Part shown: piece after piece, positions 18,875-28,207 of the stretch
How positions within the stretch are numbered: the stretch's first letter is position 1
Layout: each line of letters begins with the position of its first letter
Assembly: GCF_000422985.1 (NCBI RefSeq)
Contig: NZ_AUHC01000010.1
Span: 62,001-126,000 of the forward strand
Length of the DNA stretch: 64,000 bases
Reading direction: 5' to 3'
Source of the DNA: Erythrobacter cryptus DSM 12079
GTDB taxonomy: Bacteria > Pseudomonadota > Alphaproteobacteria > Sphingomonadales > Sphingomonadaceae
Position numbers and translations under genes: made by a program
The notes under the pieces: generated by a model
Seen by the model: only the letters and a program-made list of their open reading frames with translations
The model's database searches: none
What the model was told of the DNA's origin: nothing

Positions 18875-20364
18875 CGCCCCGCGCCCGCGCGCCGCGCCTT
18901 GGCCGCCTGCTGGCGCAGATATTCGGCCTCCCATTCGGCCTTGGGATCGCGCAGCACCGTGGGCTTGAGGGATTCGCCCGCAAGCGGGGCGATTGCCGGG
19001 GCGGGCGCGGCCTTGGGATCGATCACCCGCCAGATGATCCCGGCGGTATCGTCGGACACGAGCAGCGCCCCATCACCCGCCCATTCCACCCAGGTCGGCC
19101 GCCCGCGGGTGGTGCCATCGCCCTTGAGAAAGCCGGTGAGCACCGGCACCGGCTTGCCGGTGGGATTGCCCAGATCGTCGAAATCGACAAACACCACGTC
19201 ATAGCCCGCGGGCGGCTTGCGGTTCCACGAGCCGTGGCGGGCGATGAAGGCACCGCTGGCAAAGCGCGCGCCCATGCGGTGGCCGGGGGCGCTGAACACC
19301 AGCCCCAGCGCGGCGACATGGGGGCCGAGCGCATATTCGGGCTTGCGCACATATTCCATCAGGAAGCGCGGCATCGGCGCTTCCACCCGGCGGTCGATGT
19401 TGGTCTTGTAATAGACCCAGGGCCAGCCATACTGCGCCCCCACCGGCACATTGGTGAGATAATCGGGCACCAGATCGCTGCCGAGCATGTCGCGCTCGTT
19501 CACCGTGGTCCACAATTCACCCGTCCAGGGGCTGAAATCGAGGCCATTGGGATTGCGCAGCCCCATGGCAAAGCGGCCCTGGCGGCGTGCGGCCAGATCA
19601 TATTCCCAGATCATCGCCCGGCCTTCCTCCACCGCCATGCCGTTCTCGCCGATATTGCTGGCCGAGCCGACCGCGACATAGAGCGCGCGGCCATCGGGCG
19701 CCATTTCGATGTTGCGCATCCAGTGGTTGGCGCCCGCGGGCAGATCCATCAGCTTGCGCGGCGCGCCGGAGACCTTGTCGCTCCCCAAGTCATAGGGAAA
19801 GGCAAGGAGGGCATTGTGGTTGGCGACATAGAGCGTGCCCGCGCGCCAGGCGAGGCCCGAGGGCGAATCGAGGCCCTCGTCGAGGATCACCTTGCGCACT
19901 TCGGCCCGGCCATCGCCATCGCCATCGCGCAAGAGCACGATCTGGTTGGGCGATTGGCCGGTGGCCCCGGCCTTGCTCAGCAGCATCCCGGCGATCCAGC
20001 CCTTGATCCGCTCCATCAGCCCGGCCTCGCCCCCTTCCACCCGCGGGGCGCGGGTGAGGGCCACCAGCACATCGCCATTGGGCAGGGCATGGAGCACGCG
20101 CGGGTGATCGAGCCCCTCGGCAAAGCGCTGCACGGCCAGCCCCGCGGCTGCCTCGGGCGTCTCGTCGGCCTTCCAGCCCACCGGCTCGGCGATCACCACC
20201 GTGGGGATGGTCTGCGGATCGGGCTCGGCCAGCACCGGATCGGTGCCCGCCACCTCCTCGAGCGACAGGGCGGCGCTGTCCCCGCGGGTCAGCCACCACA
20301 GTCCCGCACCGGCGAGCACCACGAGAAGGCCAAAGGCGATTGCGATTTTGCGCAAAGTGGTCAT
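18871..20364 (-). CDS. Sorbosone/glucose dehydrogenase-like beta-propeller protein
   Basis: A 497-residue protein anchored by one N-terminal membrane helix (IAIAFGLLVVLAGAGLWWL); the rest is probably periplasmic. The propeller region shows RDGDGDGRAE, YVANHNALL, HWMRNIEMAPDG and ARHGSWNRKPPAGYDVV, typical of the PQQ-dependent glucose/sorbosone dehydrogenase family. Whether it binds PQQ or which sugar or alcohol it oxidises is not shown. The ATG at 20364 precedes the membrane helix; longer frames upstream look like antisense to msrC. No operon partner on its strand. Confidence 0.82.
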   Translation of the reverse strand: MTTLRKIAIAFGLLVVLAGAGLWWLTRGDSAALSLEEVAGTDPVLAEPDPQTIPTVVIAEPVGWKADETPEAAAGLAVQRFAEGLDHPRVLHALPNGDVLVALTRAPRVEGGEAGLMERIKGWIAGMLLSKAGATGQSPNQIVLLRDGDGDGRAEVRKVILDEGLDSPSGLAWRAGTLYVANHNALLAFPYDLGSDKVSGAPRKLMDLPAGANHWMRNIEMAPDGRALYVAVGSASNIGENGMAVEEGRAMIWEYDLAARRQGRFAMGLRNPNGLDFSPWTGELWTTVNERDMLGSDLVPDYLTNVPVGAQYGWPWVYYKTNIDRRVEAPMPRFLMEYVRKPEYALGPHVAALGLVFSAPGHRMGARFASGAFIARHGSWNRKPPAGYDVVFVDFDDLGNPTGKPVPVLTGFLKGDGTTRGRPTWVEWAGDGALLVSDDTAGIIWRVIDPKAAPAPAIAPLAGESLKPTVLRDPKAEWEAEYLRQQAAKARRAGAGR

Positions 20365-20427
20365 GGAGGCACGCCATAGGCCCGGGGCAAGGCCCGGGCA
20401 ATGGGCGAGAGAGCAGGACGCGCAGCC

Positions 20428-20928
20428 ATGTACGATTTCAGGCCTGATCCCGCGCTGGGCACGCCGGCGCTTTACCGCGAGCTCATCGCCGCGGCCGAGG
20501 CGCTGACCGCGGACGAACCCGATCCGGTGGCCAACATGGCCAATCTCGCCGCGCTCTTGTGGGAGTTCCTGCCCGATCTCAACTGGGCCGGGTTCTACCG
20601 CATGGCCCCGCGGCGCGATGGGGCGGGCGCGGAGCTGGTGCTCGGCCCCTTCATCGGCCGGCCGGCCTGCATCCGCATCGCGCTTGGCAGCGGGGTGTGC
20701 GGCACCGCCGCGGCAAGTGGCGCCACCCAGCTCGTGGCCGATGTCCACGCCTTTCCCGGCCACATCGCCTGCGATGCGGCGAGCCGATCGGAACTGGTGG
20801 TGCCGGTGCGGCGCGCAGGCCAGGTGGTGGCGGTGATCGATCTCGACAGCCCGCGCCTCGCCCGCTTCACCCCCGAGGATGCCGCCGGGATCGAGGCCCT
20901 TGCCGAGGCCATCGCCGCGCGCATCTGA
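20428..20928 (+). CDS. msrC: Free methionine-(R)-sulfoxide reductase, GAF type
   Basis: A 166-residue GAF-domain enzyme that reduces free methionine-R-sulfoxide and so protects against oxidation. The three cysteines of the family are present in RPACIR, GVCGTAAASG and HIACDAASRSE, and the VVAVIDLDSP segment is typical. The ATG at 20428 follows GCAGGA. It is divergent from the sugar dehydrogenase gene, with 63 bases between. Confidence 0.92.
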   Translation: MYDFRPDPALGTPALYRELIAAAEALTADEPDPVANMANLAALLWEFLPDLNWAGFYRMAPRRDGAGAELVLGPFIGRPACIRIALGSGVCGTAAASGATQLVADVHAFPGHIACDAASRSELVVPVRRAGQVVAVIDLDSPRLARFTPEDAAGIEALAEAIAARI

Positions 20929-21059
20929 ACGCGCACGCCGCGCCCGAACGGCCCGAAACGGGACAGGTGCTGCGCGGCGGCTTGGGCCGCGGCGGCAGGC
21001 GGTGTTAAACGCGTTGCTAACCATCTGCCGCTTCGGCGGCGCCACGGGGGATTTGAGAC

Positions 21060-22001
21060 ATGCGCCTGCCGCTCCGCCTTCTTGCCAGCCTCGGCGTGGC
21101 CCTGCCCGCGCTCGCCCTGCCTACGCTGGCAAAGGCGCAGAATTACAGCGACCTGCCGCCGCTCACCCCGATGGGCGAGGCTGAGATGCAGGCCCTTCCC
21201 GCCGACATGCGCAGCGCGCCCCTCCCGGCGCAGGTGGACGAGACCGTGACCGTGGTCGATGGGGTGGAGACCATCACCCGCACCCGCCGCATCGCCGCGC
21301 CGCGCCCGGCCGCGACCAGCACGCCCGCCGCGGCGCCCCCCACCGCGGTGCCCCCCACCGCGGCGCCCCATGCCGGCCCTGCCGCTTACCCCGGCGCCCA
21401 TTATCCGGGCGGCTATGCCCCCGCCTACATGCCCGCCGCCGCCCCGGTGGTGTTCGAGCGCGAGCAGTGGCTCGCCGAATGTCGCCGCCGCACCAAGGGG
21501 ATGGGGCGCGATGAGACCGGGCTCATCATCGGCGGGCTGCTCGGTGCGATCGCCGGGGGCGTGGCCGGTTACGAGATCGCCGGGGCGGGGGACCGGGTGC
21601 TCGGCACCGTGCTCGGCGCCGGCGGCGGCGGGCTGATCGGCGGACTGCTCGGCAGCCTGTTCGATCGCAACGACAAGCGCCGCTATGACTGCGAGGCGGC
21701 GCTCGATGCCTATCTCTCGCAGCCAACTGCGCGCATCGCCAGCCGCGAGATCGCCTATCCGGCCTATGGCGCCTATCCCGCCTATGCCTATGGCTATGCG
21801 CCGGCCTATGCGCCGGCCTACACCTATGCCTATGCCCCGCCGCCGCAGATGGTGCTGGTGCCGGTGCGCAGCGAGGTGCCGCAGCAGGTGGTGGTGCGTG
21901 AAAACATCCGCGAGGAGACCTATGCCGTGCCCGGCGCGGCGCGCGAAATCCCCGCCCCACCGCCCTCGCCCAAGATGATCAAGCTGCGCCGCGGGCGCTG
22001 A
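21060..22001 (+). CDS. Envelope protein with glycine zipper and Tyr/Ala-rich repeats
   Basis: A 313-residue protein with a signal peptide (residues 1-26, ending AKAQ). A Pro/Ala linker leads to a glycine-zipper helix pair near residues 160-205 (GLIIGGLLGAIAGGVAGYEI and GGGGLIGGLLGSLFD), often membrane-inserting. A tandem AYPAYAYGYAPAYAPAY stretch spans residues about 235-265, encoded by near-exact 9-12 base DNA repeats at 21767-21835. The C-terminus is basic. It is probably an outer-membrane or periplasmic structural protein; no named function. RBS GGGGGA precedes the ATG. Confidence 0.65.
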   Translation: MRLPLRLLASLGVALPALALPTLAKAQNYSDLPPLTPMGEAEMQALPADMRSAPLPAQVDETVTVVDGVETITRTRRIAAPRPAATSTPAAAPPTAVPPTAAPHAGPAAYPGAHYPGGYAPAYMPAAAPVVFEREQWLAECRRRTKGMGRDETGLIIGGLLGAIAGGVAGYEIAGAGDRVLGTVLGAGGGGLIGGLLGSLFDRNDKRRYDCEAALDAYLSQPTARIASREIAYPAYGAYPAYAYGYAPAYAPAYTYAYAPPPQMVLVPVRSEVPQQVVVRENIREETYAVPGAAREIPAPPPSPKMIKLRRGR

Positions 22002-22097
22002 GGCCGCGGGCGAACAACAGATAGCCGCCGGGCGGGCTGCGCCACCGGCGCGCCTTGGCGCTGCCCTCACCCGCCAAACCAAGGCGGAAAGGCGCGC

Positions 22098-23087
22098 TCA
22101 GATTTCTCCGCCGGTGAGGCGCTGGCACACCAGATCGAGCTGATCGAGCGTGGTGTAGCGGATCGTGACGGTGCCCTTGCGCGGATCGGCCTCGGGCTTG
22201 ATCTTGACCGTAAGGCCCAGAAACTCCTCGAGATGCTGCTGCACCGCACGGATATCGGCATTCTCGCCGGTGGCGGCGGCCGCGTCCGGCGCCGCGGTCT
22301 CGCCCCGCGGGGCGGCGCCCTTGCGCGCCAGGGTCTCGACATCGCGCACCGACAGCCCCTCGGCCACCGCGATCTCGGCGAGCGCGAGGGCATCGCCGTG
22401 GCCGATCAGCGCGCGGGCATGGCCCATCGAGAGCTTGCCCTGCTCGATGAGGTCGAGCACCTGGCCCGGCAGGCTCATCAGCCGCATCATGTTGGCCACG
22501 TGGCTGCGCGATTTTTCGACCAGCTTGGCGATATCGACCTGGAGCATCCCCTCCTCCTCGGAGAGGCGGTGATAGGCGCGCGCTTCCTCGACCGGATTGA
22601 GATCCTCGCGCTGGAGGTTCTCGATCAGCGCGAGCGCCATCACCTCGCGGTCAGACAGGTCGCGCACCAGCGCCGGGATCTCGTGCAGCCGCGCCTTCTG
22701 CGCCGCGCGCCAGCGGCGCTCCCCGGCGACCAGCTGATACCCCTCGCCATCGGGGTGCGGGCGCACGATGATCGGCTGGATCACCCCGCGCGCGGCGATC
22801 GAGGCCGCAAGTTCCTCGAGCGCGGCCTCGTCGAAATGCTTGCGCGGGTTGCCGGGGAGCGGACGGATGCTGGCAAGCGGCAGCATCCGCAAGGGCGAGG
22901 AGGGCACGGCCGCGCCCGCCTCGGCCCCGGCTGCCGGCGCCGCCGCCGCATCGGCGCGCACCAGCGGCTCCTCGCGCCGGGTCTCGCCGAGGAGCGCCCC
23001 CAGCCCCTTGCCAAGGCGCCGCGGCCGCTCTGCCGATGCGCGGGAAACCGCAGGATTATCAGTCATTTGGTTGGTGCTTTCGGTCAT
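22098..23087 (-). CDS. parB: Chromosome-partitioning protein ParB (CTPase, parS-binding)
   Basis: A 329-residue DNA-clamp protein. GERRWRAAQKARLHEIPA near residue 118 is the conserved box II that binds CTP. The helix-turn-helix VDIAKLVEKSRSHVANMMRL recognises parS, and the C-terminal 50 residues are the dimerisation domain. ParB loads at parS, spreads and is pulled by ParA to move the origin. The ATG at 23087 overlaps the parA stop (ATGA), fixing the start; an ATG 21 bases downstream is also in frame. Seven parS sites lie within 1-6 kb upstream. Confidence 0.97.
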   Translation of the reverse strand: MTESTNQMTDNPAVSRASAERPRRLGKGLGALLGETRREEPLVRADAAAAPAAGAEAGAAVPSSPLRMLPLASIRPLPGNPRKHFDEAALEELAASIAARGVIQPIIVRPHPDGEGYQLVAGERRWRAAQKARLHEIPALVRDLSDREVMALALIENLQREDLNPVEEARAYHRLSEEEGMLQVDIAKLVEKSRSHVANMMRLMSLPGQVLDLIEQGKLSMGHARALIGHGDALALAEIAVAEGLSVRDVETLARKGAAPRGETAAPDAAAATGENADIRAVQQHLEEFLGLTVKIKPEADPRKGTVTIRYTTLDQLDLVCQRLTGGEI

Positions 23088-23860
23088 GCGGCCTGTCTTT
23101 CGGCGGGAAATCTTCCAATGAGTTCGCGCGCCAGCGCCATATAGGCGCGGCTGCCGCTGCAATGCTGGTCATAGACCAGCGCCGGCAGCCCATGGCTCGG
23201 CGCCTCGGACAGGCGCACATTGCGCGGGATCACGGTCTCGAACACCAGCTTGCCGAGGCATTCGCGCACGTCCTCGGAGACCTGGTCGGTCAGGCGGTTG
23301 CGCCGGTCGTGCATGGTCAGCGCCACCCCGATGATGCCGAGATCGGGGTTGAAGCGCTGCTGCACCTGATCGACCGTCTGGAGCAGCTGCGAGAGGCCCT
23401 CGAGCGCGAAGAACTCGCATTGCAGCGGCACCAGCAGCGTGTTGGCCGCGCACAGGGCGTTGAGGGTGAGCAGGCCCAGCGAGGGCGGGCAATCGATGAA
23501 GCACAGCTCGTGCCCCGAATGGCCGGCAAGCGCCCGGGCCAGGCGATGGGTGCGCCCCTCGAGCGCGACCAGCTCGACCTCGGCGCCTGAAAGATCGACC
23601 GTGGCGGGCACGATCTCGAGCCGGGGGATGCTGGTGGGCACGATCGCGCTCGCCAGCGGCACCTCGTCGACCAGAAGATCATAGCTCGAGACCGCGCGCG
23701 CGGCGTTGCCGATGCCCAGCCCGGTCGAGGCATTGCCCTGCGGGTCCATGTCGATCAGCAGGGTGCGCCACCCGGTCGCCGCCATGGCGGTGGCGATGTT
23801 GATCGCGGTGGTGGTCTTGCCCACCCCGCCCTTCTGGTTGGCAATGGCGATGGTCAGCAT
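23084..23860 (-). CDS. parA: Chromosome-partitioning ATPase ParA
   Basis: A 258-residue deviant-Walker ATPase; KGGVGKTT (residues 10-17) is the nucleotide loop and LLIDMDPQGNAS the switch I region. It binds DNA non-specifically and is stimulated by ParB to move the origin region. It overlaps parB by four bases and lies 37 bases after rsmG, giving the common mnmG-rsmG-parA-parB order. Confidence 0.97.
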   Translation of the reverse strand: MLTIAIANQKGGVGKTTTAINIATAMAATGWRTLLIDMDPQGNASTGLGIGNAARAVSSYDLLVDEVPLASAIVPTSIPRLEIVPATVDLSGAEVELVALEGRTHRLARALAGHSGHELCFIDCPPSLGLLTLNALCAANTLLVPLQCEFFALEGLSQLLQTVDQVQQRFNPDLGIIGVALTMHDRRNRLTDQVSEDVRECLGKLVFETVIPRNVRLSEAPSHGLPALVYDQHCSGSRAYMALARELIGRFPAERQAA

Positions 23861-23897
23861 GGGTTTCGTCCGTCCTTCCCCGGCGCCGCTGCGCCCA

Positions 23898-24524
23898 TCA
23901 GACCCTCACGATGATCCCGGCCTCGGGATCGGTCAAGGAATGTTTCACGTGAAACATTGCCCGAATCGCAGGATCAAGCCCTGCCAGTTCCTGCGCTGCC
24001 GAGCGGCCCTTGGGCAACAGATAGGCGGTCTGGTCTGTGGAGAAGGGTGCGGATAGCGCGAGGAGACGCGCCAGCGGCGCAAAGGCGCGTGCCGAAATGG
24101 CGCGGGCAGCAAAGGGGGGCACGCGCTCGAGCCGGCGCCCCTCCACCTGGCAATGCGGCAGATCGAGCGCCGCCACGGCCTCGCGCAGAAAGGCGGCGCG
24201 CAGCGCGCGCGCCTCGACCAGCACCACCGGCATCTGCGGGCACAGCGCGGCGATGACGAGGCCGGGAAAGCCCGGCCCGCTGCCGAGATCGAGCCACGGC
24301 CCGCCCGCCTCTGCCGCCAATGTTTCACGTGAAACATGGGTGATGAGCTGGGCGGAATCGGCGATGTGGCGCTGCCAGATCCGTTCCTCGCTGGCGCGGG
24401 CGATGAGGTTCTGCCGGCGGTTCTCGGCGAGCACCAGCGCAGCGAGCCGCTCGAGCCGGGCCATGCCCGCGGCATCGGCAAGCCCTGCGACAAAGGCGCG
24501 CGCCGCCGCTTCGCTGTCGATCAT
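23898..24524 (-). CDS. rsmG: 16S rRNA (guanine-N7) methyltransferase RsmG
   Basis: A 208-residue enzyme that methylates G527 (E. coli numbering) of 16S r[17 protein letters not shown] near residue 76 is the SAM-binding loop and [16 protein letters not shown] the next motif. Its ATG overlaps the mnmG stop by ATGA. Two perfect parS palindromes lie inside the gene, at residues about 63-68 (VSRET) and 190-195 (MFHVKH), the second close to the C-terminus. Confidence 0.96.
   Translation of the reverse strand: MIDSEAAARAFVAGLADAAGMARLERLAALVLAENRRQNLIARASEERIWQRHIADSAQLITHVSRETLAAEAGGPWLDLGSGPGFPGLVIAALCPQMPVVLVEARALRAAFLREAVAALDLPHCQVEGRRLERVPPFAARAISARAFAPLARLLALSAPFSTDQTAYLLPKGRSAAQELAGLDPAIRAMFHVKHSLTDPEAGIIVRV
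23941..23956. other. parS: parS site 1 (perfect palindrome)
   Basis: TGTTTCACGTGAAACA, the 16-bp ParB centromere sequence, inside the 3' end of rsmG, about 0.85 kb from the parB start. It is read in the frame that gives MFHVKH. Confidence 0.96.
24321..24336. other. parS: parS site 2 (perfect palindrome)
   Basis: TGTTTCACGTGAAACA inside rsmG near codons 63-68, read in the frame giving HVSRET. Confidence 0.96.
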
Positions 24525-26380
24525 GCCGCGGGGCTCGCAGCCAGGCGCCGCGCGTGCACCAGCAGCGCCGCCAGCGCCGCCGGGGTCACCCCCGGCACCC
24601 TTCCCGCCGCGGCGAGACTGGTGGGCGCGGCGCGGGTGAGCCGCTCGACCATCTCGTTCGAGAGGCCCGGCACCGCGGCATAGGGAAAGTCGGGCGGCAG
24701 CGGCAGGGCCTCGCTCGCGCGCAGTTCCTTAAGCTCGGCCTCCTGCCGGGCAAGATAGGGGGCATAGGCGGCATCCTCGGCCAACTCCTCGGCAAGCTGG
24801 GGATCGCGCGCGGCAAGATCGCCGAGCCAGGGGCCGAGCGCCGCGGGCGTCACCCCGTCGAAGCGCAGCCATTCGGCGATGGTCTTGACCCCATGGTCGC
24901 GGCGCACCGGCAGGCCGAGATCGGCGAGTTCGCGCGCGTGGATTCGCTCGGAATGTTTCACGTGAAACATTGCCCGCAATGCCTCGCGCCGCTCCCACCA
25001 GGCGCGCCGCTCGGCCCCGATGCACGCGGCGGCGATCCCCAGCGGGGTGAGGCGCGTGGCGGCATTGTTGGCGCGCAGGCGCAGGCGATATTCCGCCCGG
25101 GCGGTGAGCATGCGGTAAGGCTCGGAGACCCCTTGCAGGGTGAGATCGTCGATCATCACCGCGATGTAGGAATTGGCGCGGTCGAGCACCGGGGCAGCCT
25201 TGCCCAGCGCCGAAGCCGCGGCCTCGAGCCCGGCCACCAACCCTTGCGCCGCGGCTTCCTCATAGCCGGTGGTGCCGTTGATCTGCCCGGCGCAATAGAG
25301 CCCGGGGATCGCCCGCAGCTGCAGATCGCGGCCCAGCGCGCGCGGATCAATATGGTCATATTCGACCGCATAGCCCGGCTGCACGATCACCGCCCGCGCG
25401 CAGCCCGGCATGGTGCGCACCACGATCTCCTGGACATCGGTGGGCAGCGAAGTGCTGATGCCATTGGGATAGACAAGGTGCGTATCCAGCCCCTCGGGCT
25501 CGAGGAAGACCTGGTGGCCATCGCGGTCGCCAAAGCGGTGGATCTTGTCCTCGATCGAGGGGCAATAGCGCGGCCCCGCCGCCGCGATCGCGCCCGAGAA
25601 CAGCGGCGAGCGGTGGAGATTGGCGCGGATCGCCTCGTGCCCGGCGGCACTGGTGCGGGTGATGGCACAGAACACCTGCGGGTTCATGCGCCGCGGCGTG
25701 AGCGGCGACATGGTCCAGCCCTCGCCATCGGAGGGCTGCTCCTCGAGCACGGCCCAATCGATGCTGCGGCCATCGAGCCGCGGCGGGGTCCCGGTCTTGA
25801 GCCGGGCCATGGGCAGATCGGCATCGCGCAGCTGGGCGGCGAGGCGCTTGGCGGCATTCTCGCCGATGCGCCCGCCCTCGAAGCGTTCCTCGCCGCGGAA
25901 CATCACCCCGCCAAGGAAGGTGCCGGTGCACAGCACCACATGTTTCACGTGAAACATCGTGCCATCGGCAAGTTCGAGCCCGGCCACGCGCCCGCCCTTG
26001 AGCACCAGCGCCGCGGCCTCGCCCGCCACCAGCGTGAGGCCCTCCTGCGCGTGCACCGCCGCCTGCACCGCGGCCTTGAAGCGCCTGCGATCGGCCTGCA
26101 CCCGCGGGCCCCACACCGCGCTGCCCTTGGAGCGGTTGAGCATGCGGTAGTGGATCGCCCCGGCATCGGCAGCGCGCGCGATCACCCCGTCGAGCGCATC
26201 AACCTCGCGCACGAGGTGGCCCTTGCCCAGCCCGCCGATCGCGGGATTGCAGCTCATCGCCCCGATCGCGGCAAGATCGAAGCTGACGAGCGCGGTGCGC
26301 GCGCCCATGCGCGCCGCGGCGCAGGCGGCCTCAACCCCGGCGTGCCCACCGCCGACAACGATAACATCGAAGCTGTGCAT
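24521..26380 (-). CDS. mnmG: tRNA uridine 5-carboxymethylaminomethyl enzyme MnmG
   Basis: A 619-residue FAD protein that, with MnmE, installs cmnm5 at the wobble uridine of several tRNAs. [17 protein letters not shown] (residues 11-27) is the FAD dinucleotide motif; [12 protein letters not shown] and [12 protein letters not shown] are signature segments and the C-terminal part carries the tRNA-binding GidA region. Two perfect parS sites are embedded near residues 142-147 (within [10 protein letters not shown], just before the conserved CTGTFLGG) and 471-476. It overlaps rsmG by four bases. Confidence 0.97.
   Translation of the reverse strand: MHSFDVIVVGGGHAGVEAACAAARMGARTALVSFDLAAIGAMSCNPAIGGLGKGHLVREVDALDGVIARAADAGAIHYRMLNRSKGSAVWGPRVQADRRRFKAAVQAAVHAQEGLTLVAGEAAALVLKGGRVAGLELADGTMFHVKHVVLCTGTFLGGVMFRGEERFEGGRIGENAAKRLAAQLRDADLPMARLKTGTPPRLDGRSIDWAVLEEQPSDGEGWTMSPLTPRRMNPQVFCAITRTSAAGHEAIRANLHRSPLFSGAIAAAGPRYCPSIEDKIHRFGDRDGHQVFLEPEGLDTHLVYPNGISTSLPTDVQEIVVRTMPGCARAVIVQPGYAVEYDHIDPRALGRDLQLRAIPGLYCAGQINGTTGYEEAAAQGLVAGLEAAASALGKAAPVLDRANSYIAVMIDDLTLQGVSEPYRMLTARAEYRLRLRANNAATRLTPLGIAAACIGAERRAWWERREALRAMFHVKHSERIHARELADLGLPVRRDHGVKTIAEWLRFDGVTPAALGPWLGDLAARDPQLAEELAEDAAYAPYLARQEAELKELRASEALPLPPDFPYAAVPGLSNEMVERLTRAAPTSLAAAGRVPGVTPAALAALLVHARRLAASPAA
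24954..24969. other. parS: parS site 3 (perfect palindrome)
   Basis: TGTTTCACGTGAAACA inside mnmG near codons 471-476, read as MFHVKH. Confidence 0.96.
25941..25956. other. parS: parS site 4 (perfect palindrome)
   Basis: TGTTTCACGTGAAACA inside mnmG near codons 142-147. The encoded FHVKHVVL replaces a beta strand that in other MnmG proteins reads similarly, so the site fits the protein well. Confidence 0.96.
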
Positions 26381-26459
26381 GGGGCCGCGAGATAGGGCGC
26401 GCCGGCGCGCGCGTCAAAGGCGATTCGCCTGGGGGGGCTGCACCCGGGTATGGCGGCAA

Positions 26460-26475
26460 TGTTTCACGTGAAACA
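26460..26475. other. parS: parS site 5 (perfect palindrome, intergenic)
   Basis: TGTTTCACGTGAAACA in the 159-bp gap between mnmG and mnmE. It is the only one of the seven sites outside a coding sequence. Confidence 0.96.
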
Positions 26476-26539
26476 TTAACGGCAGCCCGAACTCATGTTC
26501 GCGGCAAGGCAACAAGCATTGGCGCCGCCGGGGGCGCGC

Positions 26540-27820
26540 CTATTTGCCGATGCAGAAGCGGCCGAACAGCGCGTCGAGCATGTCCTCGGTGGTGGCGCGG
26601 CCGACCAGCCGATCGAAGGCGAGCCGGGCGCAGCGCAGCTCCTCGGCGATCAGCAGCGGATCGGCAAGGCGCTGCGCCGCCGCCAGGGCCGCGGCCGCTT
26701 CGCCGAGCCGCGCGTGCTGGCGGGCGTTGAGCGCGGCCTCGCCCGGCTTGGGCAGCGCCGCGCGCGCCGCTTCGACCAGCGCCTGCTTGAGCGCTTCCAG
26801 CCCTTCGCCGCTTGCCGCCGAAACCGTAACCCGGGCGGCGCGCTTGGGGGCAAAATCGGGCCGATCGGCCTGCGCGGCGATCTCCCAGGCGCCGGGCGGG
26901 CCCTCGCCTTCCGGTCCCAGCCACAGCACCACATCAGCGCGCGCCAGCGCCGCGCGGGCGCGGGCGATCCCGATCGCCTCGATTGCATCGGCCTCCTCGG
27001 TGGCGCGCAGCCCGGCGGTGTCGATGAAGGTAAAGGGCACCCCGGCGATGGCCACGCTGCGCTCGAGCACGTCGCGGGTGGTGCCGGCAATCGGCGAAGT
27101 GATCGCCGCCTCGCTCTCGATGAGGGCATTGAACAGGGTGGACTTGCCGGCATTGGGCGGCCCGGCGAGCGCGACGCGAAAGCCCTCGCCCAGCCGCTCG
27201 GCGCGCGGGCGGGCCAGCCAGGCAGCGATCTCGCCTTCGAGCGCGGCAATGTTCCACGTGAAACATTGCGGCAGATCGGCGGCGTCCTCCTCGTCGGAAA
27301 AGTCGAGCACCGCCTCGATCTCGGCCGAGAGCGCGAGCAGGCGGGTGCGCCAGTCCTCGACCGCGCGCGACAGCGCCCCCCCGGCCATGGCGAGCGCCGC
27401 GGCGCGGGCCAGCTCGGTCTCGGCAGCGAGGAGATCGGCAAGCCCTTCGGCCTCGGCAAGATCAATCCGCCCATTGGCAAAGGCGCGGCGGGTGAACGCG
27501 CCCGGCTCGGCCCGACGCAGGCCCGGCACCGCGGCGAGCGCCGCCTCGATCGCCGCGATCACCGCACGCCCGCCGTGGCAATGGATTTCGGCCATGTCCT
27601 CGCCGGTGGCGCTGCCCGGCCCGGGCAGCCACAGCACCAGCGCCTGATCGAGCAGCGCGCCTGCCGCGTCATGAAGGCGCCGCAGCACCGCCCGGCGCGG
27701 CGGTGGCAGCGGCCCGGCGAGCGCCGCCAGCGCCGTGCCTGCCGCGGGGCCGGAGATGCGGATCACCCCCACGCCCGCGGGCGGCGCCCCGCTCGAGAGC
27801 GCGAAGATCGTCCCGCTCAT
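26540..27820 (-). CDS. mnmE: tRNA modification GTPase MnmE
   Basis: A 426-residue GTPase, partner of MnmG in wobble-uridine modification. The N-terminal folate-binding domain starts TIFALSSGAPPAGVGVIRISG. The G domain has GPPNAGKST near residue 218 and DTAGLR (switch II) near 265, and the protein ends in the family motif FCIGK. A parS variant lies at residues about 186-191 (CFTWNI), in a frame where the perfect palindrome would give a stop codon. Confidence 0.97.
   Translation of the reverse strand: MSGTIFALSSGAPPAGVGVIRISGPAAGTALAALAGPLPPPRRAVLRRLHDAAGALLDQALVLWLPGPGSATGEDMAEIHCHGGRAVIAAIEAALAAVPGLRRAEPGAFTRRAFANGRIDLAEAEGLADLLAAETELARAAALAMAGGALSRAVEDWRTRLLALSAEIEAVLDFSDEEDAADLPQCFTWNIAALEGEIAAWLARPRAERLGEGFRVALAGPPNAGKSTLFNALIESEAAITSPIAGTTRDVLERSVAIAGVPFTFIDTAGLRATEEADAIEAIGIARARAALARADVVLWLGPEGEGPPGAWEIAAQADRPDFAPKRAARVTVSAASGEGLEALKQALVEAARAALPKPGEAALNARQHARLGEAAAALAAAQRLADPLLIAEELRCARLAFDRLVGRATTEDMLDALFGRFCIGK
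27250..27265. other. parS: parS site 6 (TGTTCC variant)
   Basis: TGTTCCACGTGAAACA inside mnmE near codons 186-191. One base differs from the perfect palindrome, at the position that is variable in the Bacillus subtilis parS consensus TGTTNCACGTGAAACA. On the coding strand the change turns an in-frame TGA into TGG (Trp). Confidence 0.9.
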
Positions 27821-27836
27821 GGTTGAGGCCCCCGGC

Positions 27837-28100
27837 TCAATCGCCGCTGCGGCCCCCGTCGCCGGCGCGCTGGGCCGCCTTCATCGAGCCTTCGACAAAG
27901 CTCTGGAACAGCTTCAGCCCGATCTGTCCCATGGGCGCGAGCGCCTCGGCATAGGGGCGCAGCTGTTCGGGGCTGGTGGCGCCCTGCATCGCCTTGGTGA
28001 TGGTCTCGACATAGGCGCTGTTGGCGGCGCTGACATCGGGCAGACCGAGGAAGCTGCGCGCTTCTTCCGGGGTGCAATCGACTTCGATGGTGATCTTCAT
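27837..28100 (-). CDS. DUF6489 family protein
   Basis: An 87-residue soluble, mostly helical protein beginning MKITIEVDCTPEEARSFLGL. It matches the small DUF6489 family that often sits beside mnmE in sphingomonads (recalled, not searched). The segment PMGQIGLKLFQSFVEG resembles phasin-like helices. Function unknown. It is 16 bases upstream of mnmE and probably the first gene of that transcript. Confidence 0.7.
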   Translation of the reverse strand: MKITIEVDCTPEEARSFLGLPDVSAANSAYVETITKAMQGATSPEQLRPYAEALAPMGQIGLKLFQSFVEGSMKAAQRAGDGGRSGD

Positions 28101-28207
28101 GGGGCCGGCCTCCTTCGCGCCTTGCGCGCGGGCTTCATTTGCGCTTGGCAGGCGCGCAAGGCAAGCGATAGAGCCTTGGCCCGCGCCAACAATCGAGGAG
28201 AGATTGC

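Noticed and set aside
21004-21023. TTAA/CTAA half-sites upstream of the glycine-zipper gene as a CtrA box
   Set aside because: Spacing is eight rather than seven bases; with correct spacing only 6 of 8 positions match.
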